NCBI RefSeq assembly: GCF_000014065.1
Contig: NC_008044.1
Coordinates: 2,503,501 to 2,567,500 of the forward strand
Length of the DNA stretch: 64,000 nucleotides
Direction: 5' to 3'
DNA from: Ruegeria sp. TM1040
GTDB taxonomy: Bacteria > Pseudomonadota > Alphaproteobacteria > Rhodobacterales > Rhodobacteraceae
Part shown: piece by piece, positions 20,101-30,700 of the stretch
Position numbering within the stretch: position 1 is the first letter of the stretch
How the letters are laid out: each line of letters starts with the position of its first letter
Program-made: the position numbers and the translations under genes
Notes under the pieces: generated by a model
The model's database searches: none
Seen by the model: the letters and a program-made list of their open reading frames with translations, nothing else
Told to the model about the DNA's origin: nothing

Positions 20101-21114
20101 AATGGCCCGGTCTCTCTTGCCGCGCCTTATGCAGGGGATCTGCGGATCTCGCTCGCTGACGTGGTGCTGACCGACAACCTGTCATTTGACACCTCCCTTG
20201 GCGGGCAGCTGCGCTTTTCGGGCGCGCTTGCGGGAAACAGTCGCCTCTCCGGGCGGATCGACATTGGCGAAACCAACTTCAACCTCAACACAGCCGGGGG
20301 CGCTGTATCAGCCGCGCCCATTCCGCCAATTCGCCACGTCGGCCAAACGGGCGCACAGATCGCAACCAGAGCCCGCGCCGGCTTGATTGAGACGGGATCT
20401 GCGGCTTCCAAGAGCAACAGCAATATCGCACTTGATGTGCTTATCAGTGCGCCAAACAAGATCTTTGCGCGGGGCCGCGGGCTCAATGCGGAACTGGGCG
20501 GCACAATCGCGGTGGGTGGCACCACCGCCAATCTTGCGCCTTCCGGGCAAGTGGGTCTGATCCGTGGCACCTTTGACATTCTGGGGCGCAGGCTGAACCT
20601 CGACGAAGGGCGCGTGACGCTCTTGGGCGACCTCAAGCCCTATCTGGAGTTTGTCTCGAGCGCCAATACCGAACAGGGCACTGCCACCCTCTCTATTGCC
20701 GGTCCCCTCGATGGCCCGCAGATCAAAGTCACATCAGAGCCACCTCGACCAAGCGAAGAGGCGCTGGCCCTGCTGCTGTTTGGGGACAACATCCAAGACA
20801 TTTCACCGCTCGCGCTTGCGCGGCTGGCCAGTTCTGCCCTGACACTGAGCGGTCGCGGCGGTGGCGCGAACAAGGCGCTGCGTGACAGCACCGGCGCCGA
20901 CAATGCAGATATTGGCATCGACAATCTCGGCGTGGGGCAGCTGGGGCTTGGCGGGTATCTTGCGGACAACGTGTACACGGACGTGAACGTGACCGCCGAG
21001 GGCAACAGCGAACTGTCGATCAACCTCGACCTTACCAAATCCCTCACCGTGGCCGGCAAGGCCGATAGCGAAGGCGAGACGGGGCTCGGGGTGTATTTCA
21101 AGCGGGATTATTAA
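17107..21114 (+). CDS. tamB: TamB-type translocation/assembly module protein (DUF490)
   Basis: A 1335-residue periplasm-spanning protein of the TamB (AsmA-like, DUF490) family, the inner membrane partner of TamA. It starts at a TTG overlapping the tamA stop, with a hydrophobic N-terminal segment followed by long repeats of beta strands of the type seen in lipid-carrying bridge proteins. The C-terminal DUF490 region is clear: GQVGLIRGTFDILGRRL, then EALALLLFGDNIQDISPLAL and the final SLTVAGKADSEGETGLGVYFKRDY-like barrel-interacting end. Translational coupling to tamA fits the complex. Confidence 0.9.
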   Translation: MKQNLQSLIFTCGLATCPVLTPLPTLAQDASESGGLLVSFLEDTLSGDSRTVSVEGLEGAFSSQAKIAKLTVSDAEGIWLTVEGAELDWNRLALVRGRFSVNHLKADRITVARSPEPVPADPELPMPEATPFRLPELPVSIEIGDIAAGEIRLGEALTGQAASLSVDGALTLADGALETDLNVARLDRRGDALHLAASFSNTTEQLALDIALDEAPGGLLSTAMDLPGRPDLRLAIKGEGSLTDFTADIGFASNSHDRITGTVSLRGLGDVDSDTDAGLAFSADIGGDIDPLLPPAYRPFFGPGMRANVKGRSLSSGGVELDNLVLRTRALQLTGALRLEAGMLQTANIKAAITAPEGQAAVILPVSGADTTVAAVTMDLKKPEGENWTINAELDSLRTADLSIKRAVVNAAGALDQDAGFNLDGALDARLSGFVLSDPALAAATGSKLSLSAQLTTKDGADFLVRDLELQGDSYSARGELRFDRLEGDLRIATTLSLLAENLSRYSVLAGLDLSGSAEADVSGHFQPLSGAFGVDLALLGRDLGTAIPNVDPLLVGESRLKLVAARDTAGIRIDQFHLQTAEVSATGQGTLDSGEGALRLDATLARLDRFVTDLPGPLTLSANFDRSGNRLDGTVALRGPQKTAMDLDGSFTLDGAADFGFEAFVGAPEAFVPELAGAPVIATGTATRRAAQWTGDMTLTATGGTRARIKGGFHEADGAIDLDLSALLARVEQFAPAITGQATARLIASRRDGQWQAKGDVTAPGDTTATFDAGFVETSGDLDLKLKAEVAEVRAYAPTLPGRASADISATRRAGAWAAGGKVTGPAGTAADLDVELSETDGTARVRFDALVRELQQIVPGLDGALSAKGEARRADGIWTVESTADGPLGMASRLAGTWDEARAIADVSAKGTLRLEGANAFLKPNLIKGLAEFDLALRGPAQLNSVSGTITTSGAQMVLPQAAQTIEGISTRISLNSGSAAVNLSARPRDGGRIEVNGPVSLAAPYAGDLRISLADVVLTDNLSFDTSLGGQLRFSGALAGNSRLSGRIDIGETNFNLNTAGGAVSAAPIPPIRHVGQTGAQIATRARAGLIETGSAASKSNSNIALDVLISAPNKIFARGRGLNAELGGTIAVGGTTANLAPSGQVGLIRGTFDILGRRLNLDEGRVTLLGDLKPYLEFVSSANTEQGTATLSIAGPLDGPQIKVTSEPPRPSEEALALLLFGDNIQDISPLALARLASSALTLSGRGGGANKALRDSTGADNADIGIDNLGVGQLGLGGYLADNVYTDVNVTAEGNSELSINLDLTKSLTVAGKADSEGETGLGVYFKRDY

Positions 21115-21117
21115 GGC

Positions 21118-22116
21118 ATGCGCACTGCGCCACCTTCCCAGTGCGACACGCGCCCAAGCGGGCCCCTGCGTGTTGATGCCATTGTCATTGGGCGCAATGA
21201 GGGCACGCGTCTGCTGGCCTGCCTTGACAGTCTCGCAGGTCAGGTGCAGCGGATCATCTATGTCGACAGCGGTTCGACCGATGGTTCGGTTGCGCAGGCA
21301 GAGGCGCGTGGCGCTGAAGTCGTCGCGCTGGACATGTCACGCCCCTTTACTGCGGCCCGCGCCCGAAATGCGGGGCTTCAGCATCTTGGCGTATCCGGGA
21401 CACCTGGGCTGGTGCAATTCATTGACGGTGACTGCGTGCTGGATACGGGCTGGCTGGCCCAGGCCACAGATTTCTTGGCCCATCACCCGGATGTGGCGGT
21501 TGTCTGTGGCCGCAGGCGCGAGCGCGCACCCGAAGCCAGCGTGTACAATTGGCTCTGCGATCAGGAATGGAACACGCCAGTTGGCGAAACCCGTGCCTGC
21601 GGAGGGGATGCACTGATGCGCCGCGACGCGCTTTTGGCGGTGGGGGGATACCGTGACACGCTGATTGCAGGCGAGGAACCAGAGCTCTGCGTGCGCCTGC
21701 GACACGCCGGCTGGCGGGTCTGGCGGCTGGATCATGAGATGACGCTGCATGACGCACAGATGTTCAGGTTTTCGCAGTGGTGGAACCGCACGCGTCGTGC
21801 AGGTCATGCCTTTGCCGAAGGCGCGTTCCTGCATGGCGCGCCGCCTGAACGGCATTGGGTCACAGAAACACGCCGTGCGATTGTCTGGGGGGCGCTGCTG
21901 CCATTGCTGATCCTGCTGAGCGCCGTCGTCTCGCCACTGCTTGCAGCCGCTCTGGCCCTTCTCTACCCGCTGCAGTTCCTACGCCTGTCGCGCAGGATGA
22001 GGCCGATCGCGGCCTTCTATTCCGTTCTCGGGAAATGCCCCGAAGCCCTCGGCGTGATCGAGTTTCATCTCAACAGGCTGCGTGGCAGCCAGCGGGACTT
22101 AATCGAGTACAAATAG
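21118..22116 (+). CDS. Family 2 glycosyltransferase, membrane-linked
   Basis: A 332-residue GT2 enzyme. The nucleotide-binding start DAIVIGRNEG, the YVDSGSTDGS loop (about residue 58) and the IDGDC acidic motif (about residue 103) mark the GT-A fold, with a GGDALMRRDAL acceptor segment later. Hydrophobic segments near residues 260-295 suggest membrane association. It starts three bases after tamB and so may be co-transcribed with it, but its role fits the polysaccharide genes downstream. Donor and acceptor sugars cannot be told. Confidence 0.88.
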   Translation: MRTAPPSQCDTRPSGPLRVDAIVIGRNEGTRLLACLDSLAGQVQRIIYVDSGSTDGSVAQAEARGAEVVALDMSRPFTAARARNAGLQHLGVSGTPGLVQFIDGDCVLDTGWLAQATDFLAHHPDVAVVCGRRRERAPEASVYNWLCDQEWNTPVGETRACGGDALMRRDALLAVGGYRDTLIAGEEPELCVRLRHAGWRVWRLDHEMTLHDAQMFRFSQWWNRTRRAGHAFAEGAFLHGAPPERHWVTETRRAIVWGALLPLLILLSAVVSPLLAAALALLYPLQFLRLSRRMRPIAAFYSVLGKCPEALGVIEFHLNRLRGSQRDLIEYK

Positions 22117-22183
22117 CTGCCCAGCCAGCGGCGACCGAGCGGTCTCCGTCCGCTCAGCGGTGAGTGGCGACCAGAGGATTGAC

Positions 22184-22987
22184 CTAGATTTCGCGTCTTG
22201 CGGCGCTTGCGTCCATCCGCAGGCGCAACGCGTGGACGACTTGGCCCGGCAGGATCAGAATGCACTTGATATAGCGCGGCATCAAACGGAGCGGGTTGCT
22301 CAGCATGCGCCAGAACCACTCGAGCGCAAGTTTTCGCATTAGCCTTGGTGCACGCCGTTGAGCGCCCGCGATGAAATCCAACCCTGCCCCAATCGACGCA
22401 AAGCCCGTGCGCGGCGCAAGCTCCCGGCCAAGACGGGCAAAATGTTCCTGCTTGGGCGCACCGAGGGCGATAAAACACAGCCCGATGTCTTGGGCATCAA
22501 GGTCTTGCAGGATACCGCGCGCCTCTGCGCCAAACGGATCAAACCCTCTGCTGGGCGCGCGTACATAGACGACCTCAAGCCCCGGCACACGGCGGCTCAG
22601 CTCTGCGCCTGCTTTTTGCAACACGGCTTCCGAAGAGCCCACGAGCGCCACCTTGGCCTTGGCAGATGCGGCCAGTTCAGCGAGCGGCGTCACCATGTCG
22701 GACCCCGGCATCAAGTCGACAGGCTGGTTCGCAAGATAGGAGAGCCAGGTGATCGGGCGCCCGTCCGCAACGATAAAATCCTGCGCCTGATACGAAGTCA
22801 GAAAAGCCTGATCATGCCCCAGCTTCACCAAATGATCGAGATTGATCGTCGCCAGCGCAAAGCCGTCGCGCTCATGGAACCTGTTCGAAATTTTGGCTTT
22901 CAACATGCGCCAATTCGGGACATTGACCGTAATGCTTTGTTTATCAACAGAAAATTCATATTCCGACAGCTCTCTTGGTGCCTGCAC
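22184..22987 (-). CDS. WecG/TagA/CpsF family glycosyltransferase
   Basis: A GT26 enzyme of the type that adds N-acetylmannosamine-like sugars to a lipid-linked intermediate. Hallmarks are ATINLDHLVKLG near the start, IVADGRPITWLSYL, IALGAPKQEHFARL, GASLDFIAG-like IGAGLDFIAGAQRRAP, and a C-terminal LEWFWRMLSNPLRLMPRYI. The frame stays open to 23158, but that would overlap the divergent neighbour, so I chose the GTG at 22987 (267 residues). This start has only a weak ribosome site and is uncertain. Confidence 0.85.
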   Translation of the reverse strand: MQAPRELSEYEFSVDKQSITVNVPNWRMLKAKISNRFHERDGFALATINLDHLVKLGHDQAFLTSYQAQDFIVADGRPITWLSYLANQPVDLMPGSDMVTPLAELAASAKAKVALVGSSEAVLQKAGAELSRRVPGLEVVYVRAPSRGFDPFGAEARGILQDLDAQDIGLCFIALGAPKQEHFARLGRELAPRTGFASIGAGLDFIAGAQRRAPRLMRKLALEWFWRMLSNPLRLMPRYIKCILILPGQVVHALRLRMDASAARREI

Positions 22988-23077
22988 AAACTTCTTTTTA
23001 CCATATTTCCGAAAAACTTGTGCCCGATCTGAAGTATACCGTACTAGGGAATCTGGGTCGAAGTGAGGCGAGAATGA

Positions 23078-24544
23078 GTGCCTAACGCGATTGCAAACTT
23101 GATGTTGCTGGTGTGGCCAGTTGCGGTGCTGGTGTTTTTTCAACGGCTCCCCTTGCAACGTGCAATCTTGCTCTGTCTGATCGGGGGCTACCTGATCTTG
23201 CCACCTGTCGCCGCCTTTGACCTGCCGCTCGTGCCGGATCTCGACAAATTCTCGATCAGTTCGATCATGGCGCTTGTCGGCTGCGTCTTCGTGGCAAAAG
23301 CTCCGGTGCCGTTTTTACCCAGTGCGCTGTTCCTGCGCATTCTGGTCATCGTATTTGTGATCAGCGCGATCCCCACCGTGCTGACCAATTCCGATCGGAT
23401 CCTGTTTGAAACGCTGCAAGACGCCGCGCCGATCATCTTTTATCATTCGGAACTGCCCGGTTTGCGCTGGCGCGATATGGGTTCGGTGATGATCGGGCAG
23501 GTCATCGTTTTGATCCCGTTTTTCATCGCGCGCCGCCATCTTTCGACGCCAGACGCGCATCGCGAATTGCTACTGGCCTTCTGCATTGCGGGTCTGTTCT
23601 ATTCCATTCCCTCCCTGATCGAGATCCGTTTCAGCCCGCAGATGAATGTATGGATCTATGGATTTTTCCAACATGACTTTGCCCAGATGATTCGGATGGG
23701 GGGCTATCGGCCAATCGTGTTCCTGCCGCATGCGCTCTGGCTTGCTCTGTTCATGTTCAGCGCCTTGATCGCTACCGTGTCGCTGGCCCGCGTGGCAGAG
23801 TCAGGCAGCCGCGCACGCCTCTACGTGGCCGCGTTCTACCTCTTTTGTATGCTGGTTTTGTGCAAAAGCATGGCATCGCTGGCCTATGGGCTCGCCTTTA
23901 CCCCCGTTGTCGCGCTGGCGTCCTATCGCCTGCAGGTTAAACTGGCATTGGCTATCGCGCTGATTGGTTGCATCTACCCGATCCTGCGAAACGCGCATGT
24001 TATTCCACTAGAGACGGTCTTGACCAAGATCGAAGAATTCAGCCCGGATCGCGCGCAGTCTTTGGGCTATAGATTTGAAAACGAGGAGGTTTTGTTAGAA
24101 AGGGCTGCTGAAAAACCCGTTTTTGGCTGGGGCGCCTGGGGAAGGAACCTGATCCGAGATGAAAACGACGGCCGCATCCTTTCCATTCCAGACGGCCGGT
24201 GGATCATCACCTTTGGGAGTTTCGGATGGGTGGGCTACCTCGCGGAGATGGGGCTTTTGACGAGCACGCTTGCCCTGCTCTACTGGGCGATGCGACGACA
24301 AGAGACATCCAGAATATCACCGCATGTCTCTTGTATATCGCTGATCTTGGGTGCCACCATGATTGATATGTTGTTGAATGATACGCTGGTGCCGGTCACC
24401 TGGATGTGTGCGGGAGCCATTTTGGGCTATGCGGAACGGGAACTTTACCCGAGGAGCTTTGCCCCCCGTCAAGCGCTGTTCGGTGGACGTCAGGCATTAG
24501 ACATGCCCGCTACAAAGGGCCAGTCACATCCGGTGATGGACTAA
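23078..24544 (+). CDS. Wzy/O-antigen ligase-like polymerase (membrane protein)
   Basis: A 488-residue polytopic membrane protein with about ten to twelve hydrophobic segments and a large loop around residues 320-400. That loop has RAQSLGYRFENEEVLLERA, then PVFGWGAWG, the arrangement seen in O-antigen polymerases and ligases (cf. the Wzy_C G-x-G-x loop). Sequence identity to any named family is too low for me to name it more exactly. GTG start with TGAGG nine bases upstream. It lies among glycosyltransferases, fitting a repeat-unit polymerase. Confidence 0.7.
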   Translation: MPNAIANLMLLVWPVAVLVFFQRLPLQRAILLCLIGGYLILPPVAAFDLPLVPDLDKFSISSIMALVGCVFVAKAPVPFLPSALFLRILVIVFVISAIPTVLTNSDRILFETLQDAAPIIFYHSELPGLRWRDMGSVMIGQVIVLIPFFIARRHLSTPDAHRELLLAFCIAGLFYSIPSLIEIRFSPQMNVWIYGFFQHDFAQMIRMGGYRPIVFLPHALWLALFMFSALIATVSLARVAESGSRARLYVAAFYLFCMLVLCKSMASLAYGLAFTPVVALASYRLQVKLALAIALIGCIYPILRNAHVIPLETVLTKIEEFSPDRAQSLGYRFENEEVLLERAAEKPVFGWGAWGRNLIRDENDGRILSIPDGRWIITFGSFGWVGYLAEMGLLTSTLALLYWAMRRQETSRISPHVSCISLILGATMIDMLLNDTLVPVTWMCAGAILGYAERELYPRSFAPRQALFGGRQALDMPATKGQSHPVMD

Positions 24545-24732
24545 AGCAGCTGCGCAACATGGCACTCAGATCCTCAGTTTGACCACAATCCCACCTCAGC
24601 ACGGCCCAAGATGTTTCGTAACCCGCACTTAAGTCGCCCAGCGCTCAGGCTCCCAAACGCCATTGTGGCGCGCATGTGGCATCTGAATTTTGTGACACTG
24701 AAGTCGGCATAGTCCGAGATAGGTCGACAGAA

Positions 24733-27700
24733 ATGGACAAGAAGACACCAAACGACGCGTTCAGCCCGGACGATATCGCCGTAGTCGGCATGTCGGTCGC
24801 TTTGCCGGGGGCAGCATCGGTTCAGGAATACTGGACCAACCTGCGCGATGGGATCGAGTCGATCCAGAGCGTCGATGAAGACAGTCTTCTTTCCGCTGGC
24901 GAGCGGGCGGAGACGCTGCGCGATCCCAATTATGTCCCCTCATGCGCGCCGCTAGATGGATTTGATGAATTTGATGCGGAGTTCTTTGGGTTTTCACCCA
25001 AAGAGGCGGCGATCCTGGACCCCCAGCATCGCAAGTTTCTCGAGGTGGCTTGGGGCGCAATGGAGGATGCGGGGCATACCCCAGAGAGCCTCAAAGGTCA
25101 GGTGGGCGTCTATGCGGGCTGCGGCATGGGCAGTTATTTCTATTTCAACATCTGCTCGAACCCAGATCTGGTGGATGACGTTGGCATGTTCCTTTTGCGC
25201 CACACCGGCAACGACAAGGACTTTCTCACCACCCGTGTGAGCCATGTCTTTGATCTAAAAGGGCCATCGGTCAACGTTCAGACCGCTTGTTCGACCTCGC
25301 TGGTTGCGATCCATTACGCCGCCGAGGCGCTGCGCAATGGCGAGTGCGACATGGCTCTGGCGGGGGGGGTGACGATCGAGCTCCCGCAGGGGCGCGGCTA
25401 CCTCTACAAGGAAAACGAAATCCTGTCGCCTGATGGTCATTGCCATGCCTTTGATCATCGCGCTCAGGGCACCGTCTTTGGCTCGGGTGCTGGGGCGGTG
25501 GCGCTCCGTCGACTGGGCGATGCAGTCGCGGACGGCGACCATATCTGGGCCGTGATCAAAGGCTCTGCCATAAACAATGACGGCGCCGCCAAGGCCGGTT
25601 ATCTGGCGCCCTCGGTAGACGGGCAGTCCGCCGCCGTGCGGAAGGCGCTGACAGCGGCGCGCGTGAATCCCGAGACCATAGACTATGTGGAATGTCACGG
25701 CACCGGCACCTATATCGGCGACCCCATCGAGGTGGCCGCCCTCACAGAGGCCTATCGCGACGGCACGGACGCCAAGGGCTATTGCCGGATTGGGTCGGTC
25801 AAAACCAATATCGGTCATCTCGATACCGCCGCTGGCGTGGCGGGTTTTGTAAAAACCGCGCTGGCACTGGAGCACAAAACCCTGCCGCCCTCGCTTGGCT
25901 TTGAGAAGCCGAACCCAACAATCGATTTTGAAACCTCGCCTTTTCAGGTCAACGACGCATTGCGCCCATGGATGTCCCACAAGGGCCCGCGCCGCGCAGC
26001 CGTGAATGCACTTGGCGTTGGGGGCACCAACGCGCATGCCATCCTCGAAGAGGCCCCGGTGCGCGCTGCCTCCGAGGAAAGCGATTTCCCGTTTCAGGTG
26101 CTCTGCCTCTCTGGCCAGACCAAAGCCGCGCTCGAGGCCAACACCCAGAACCTGATCGCCTATCTGCGCGCCAATCCCGAGGTTGAACTGGCCGATGTGG
26201 CCTTTACGCTCAAGGAAGGCCGCAGAGGGTTCGCCAAACGCCGCGTTGTGGTGGCCGAAACCGCCACCGAAGCCGCTGACAAGTTGGAAGCGGCCAATCC
26301 ACGCGAGGTCTTCACCCATGATCACCTCGGTCCGCAGCCCGAAACCGTCTTTATGTTCCCCGGCGGTGGAGCGCAGTTTGCGGGTATGGCGCGTGATCTC
26401 TATGAGACCGAACCAGTCTTTGCGGATTGGATGGATCAGGGTCTGGATCACCTGGAAAAGAGCCTCGATTTTGACATCCGCGCGCTGTGGCTGCCTGAAC
26501 CGGGTGAAGAGGCCAGCGCCAATGCGGCCCTCTTGAAACCTTCGGTGCAACTGCCACTCATTATGATCGTGGAATACGCGCTGGCGCAGCTATGGATCAG
26601 CTGGGGCGTTCGGCCCGCCGCCATGGTGGGGCACTCGATGGGCGAAAATACCGCGGCCTGTCTCGCGGGTGTAATGCGCTTTGAAGACTGCATCGACCTC
26701 GTACAACTGCGCGGGCGCTTGTTCGACACGATCGAGCCCGGTGGCATGTTGTCGATCTCGCTGCCGCTGGCAGAGGTGGAGACGCTGGTGGGCGAGGATC
26801 TGGACATCGCCAGCGTCAACGCCCCGGAACTCACCGCTGTCTCCGGCCCCAATGATCGCCTCGACGCCCTGTCCGAGCAACTTCGGGCGCGCGGCGTGGA
26901 GTTCCAGCGCATTCCCATCGATATTGCCGCCCACAGCCGCATGCTCGAACCTATCCTCGGCGCATATGGTGATTTCCTGCGCCGCCTTGATCTGCAACCT
27001 CCGACCCTTCCGGTGATGTCCAACCGCACCGGTCAGCCGCTCACGGCGGAACAGGCGATGAGCGCGGACTACTGGGTCGAGCAGCTGCGCAATACCGTGC
27101 GCTTTGCGGATTGCATCGAAACGCTCGGGGCCACCAAGGGACGCGTCTATCTTGAGGTAGGTCCCGGCAAGGCGCTGAGCGCTCTGGCTCAGATGTCTCC
27201 TGAAGTGGCACCGGGGCAGGTGCTGAGTTCTCTGCGTCACCCCGATCAAGACATTGCAGATGATGCCTATTTCTTTGGCGTAATCGGGCGCCTGTGGGCT
27301 TGCGGCGTCGAAGCGGATTGGCCGCAGGTCTGGGGCGACGCGCAGCGCAACCGCCTGAGCCTGCCCACCTACGCGTTCCAGCGCAACCGATACTTCATCG
27401 AGCCGGGGAAATCGGTGCAGCAACCCGAAGCCGCCCTGCCCGAACACCACAAAGACATGGCCGACTGGGGCTATCGCCCGGCCTGGCGGCCACGGCTGGC
27501 CGATTGTGCACTCGACATTGAAAACGACCTCGCGCTTGAGCCGCACAGCTGGCTCATTTTCGAAGATACCACGGGACAGGGGGCCGCCTGCGCCGAGGCG
27601 CTTCTCGCAGCCGGGCACCGCGTCGCGCGCGTGCGCGCAGGTGATACATATGCGCAGCTTGCACCCGATCTCTACCAACTGGCTCCCGAGGAGGGGCGAT

Positions 27701-30700
27701 TTGGAACCGAAGCGCTGCTGGCGGATCTGACCGAGGCGGGCTATTTCCCAGATCGGATCGCACATTTCTGGCTGGTCACGGAAACTGAAGAGTACCGGCC
27801 GGGCTCTTCGTTCTTTGACCGCAACGTTGAGATGGGGCTGATGTCCCTTACGGCATTAGGTCAGGCGCTGGCGCAGGCCGATTTGCCGCACTCCGTGCAT
27901 CTGAGCGTGATGACCACTGGTGCCATGCAGGTCCACGGCGAGTCCCTGCCCTATCCTGAAAAGGCGATGATCTCCGGGCCTGCCGGGATCATCCCGCGCG
28001 AGATCCCAGGTGTCACTGTCGCCACTTGCGACATCGAATTACCGCAAGCTCCAACCGGCTGGAACGCGCTCCTTGGGGGGTCAGCCCCTGCATGCATCAC
28101 AACGCGGCTCCTCGAAGAGCTGCTTGCCATGCCAGGCAACCACAGCGCTGCTTGGCGCGGTGAAAAACGCTTTGAGCTTGACTACCGCCCGCTTCCTCTC
28201 TCGGAGCCGGACGCACGTGATCTGCCGCTCAAGAAAGGTGGCCATTACCTCCTGACGGGCGGCTACGGCGGCATTGGGCTAACGATTGCGGAACATCTGA
28301 TGCGCACTTACGAGGCGCGAGTGACGCTTTTGTCGCGCGAAACGCTGCCGCCCCGCGCAGACTGGGGCAGAGAGCTGCGCCGCCGCAGCCCGTCCGATCG
28401 GATCGCGCAGCGCATCCGCGCGGTTCAGAAACTGGAGGCCACCGGACGCGGAGAGGTGCTGACGCTGAGCGCAGATGTCTGCAATCTTCAAGAAATGCGG
28501 GATGCTGCCGAGGCCGCCTCTGCTGCCTTTGGTCCGATCTCCGGCCTCTTCCATGGCGCCGGCTTTATCGCCGATGCGCCCCTCTTGGCCAAAACCGACC
28601 GGCAGATCGCTGAGGTGCTCGCGCCGAAAGTGAGTGGTTTGCGGGTTCTGGATCAGGTTTTCCCGGATGGCACCATTGATCTCATGGTGCTGTTCTCATC
28701 CTCGTCGACCGTCACGCGCCCCGCAGGGCAGGTAGATTATGTCGCAGCCAATGAGTTCCTCAATGCATGGGCAAAATCCCGACAGGGCGCTCAAACCCAC
28801 GTGGTGGCGCTGGACTGGGGGATCTGGGCGGATACCGGCATGGCAGCGGACGCCATGGCCGCCCGGCGCGGCAGCGCTGCGCCTTCGGAACCACAGCCCT
28901 CAGAGGCCGCGCTCTGGCAAACCCAAGGATTTGATCGGAACGGCACGCCCATATTCAAAAGCCGCTTTGAGGCGGACAAACACTGGCTCCTCGATGAGCA
29001 CCGCACCAAAGATGGCAGGGCCCTCATCCCCGGCACGGGCAATGTTGAGTTGATAGCCGAAGGGCTGACCGCGCTCGACGTCTCGCCACCATTTGAAATC
29101 CGCGATCTCTATTTTTTGCAGCCCTTTGTGGTTGAGGACGGCAGTCCGCGCGAAGCAGTGATGCATCTGGCTCCCACTCAAGGCGGCTATGACGTCCAGA
29201 TCCACGCCGAAACCTCGGAAGGATACGCGCGCACCGCAGAGGCCGAAGTCGTGTCGCGTGCGCTGGACGCAGAGACCCCGCAGCTTTCGTTGGAGGCCAT
29301 TGCCGCCCGCTGCACACCCAAAGCCGCAGATCCGGCAAGCGAGCGCCTGACATCGCCACAGGAGGCAAATCTGCGCTTTGGTCCACGGTGGCATGTGCTG
29401 CAATCCATGGCCCTTGGTCGCGATGAGGGGCTCGCCAAACTGTCGCTGCCGGATCTGGCCGACCAAGACGGGACACTTCTACACCCGGGCTTGCTGGACC
29501 TTGCAACCGGCTGGGCCATCGAATTGGCACCGGGATATGAGCCAAGCACGCTCTGGGTACCGGTGTCTTATGGATCGATCCGGGTCCACGCGCCCTTGGT
29601 GAAAACCGTCTTTAGCCACGTGCGCCTTGCGCAAGAAGGCGGCGAACGCGGCTCCGTGCTCTTTGACATCACCCTCTGCGACGAGACCGGGAACGTGCTG
29701 GTCGAGATCTCGCATTTCCGCATGCAACAGCTGAGCGGCGGCTTTGATCTCTTGCCCGCTCGCACCGACACCACAGCCGCCGCGCTTGGCCTCACCTCGG
29801 AGGCGGAGATACAGCCCCTTTCGCCGGATGAACGTCGTTTGCTGGCCAATCTCGAGAATGGCATTCGCAGTGAAGAGGGTGGCGCAGCGCTCGAGCGCGC
29901 ACTCGCCGCAAAGCAGCCTCAGGTCATTGTCTCTTCGCTCGATCTTTCGGCCCTGCGCGCGCAGGCGGAAAACGGGGCTGAAATCACGTCAGAGAGCGAA
30001 GGTCAGAGCTTTGAGCGCCCAGATCTGGATACGGATTATGTGGCGCCCAGCACCGAAACCGAAGAAACGCTCGCGGGGCATTTTGCAAGCCTTCTGGGCC
30101 TCTCGCGCGTTGGTGTAGAGGACAGCTTCTTTGATCTTGGGGGGCATTCCCTGATCGCAGTCCGTCTCTTTGCTCAGATCAAACGCAGCTTTGGGGTGGA
30201 GTTTGCGATGTCAGTCCTGTTCGACGCCCCCACTGTCGGAGCCCTGGCGCAACGCATTGATAAGGAGGCCGGCCCTCCGGCGGTCACGGTCACATCTACC
30301 AGCGACACGGAAACCACCACCCCGCAGAGCTACAGTCACCTGGTCCGCCTTGCGCCCGGCGAAAATGGCGAAGCGGCGCCGATGTTCATCGTTGCGGGCA
30401 TGTTCGGAAACGTTCTGAACCTGCGCCATCTTGCTCAAATCCTGGGAGAAGATCGCCCTGTCTATGGCCTGCAGGCGCGCGGGCTGATTGGCGCGGATGA
30501 ACCCCATGAGCGGATCGAAGACGCGGCGCGCGACTATATCGCTGAGATGCGGCTGGTGCAGCCGGAGGGGCCCTATCTGATTGGTGGTTTCTCGGGCGGC
30601 GGCATCACCGCCTATGAAATCGCGCAACAGCTCAAGGCCTCCGGCGACGCTGTGGACGCACTTGTGCTTCTTGATACGCCGCTTCCGGTGCGCCCCGACC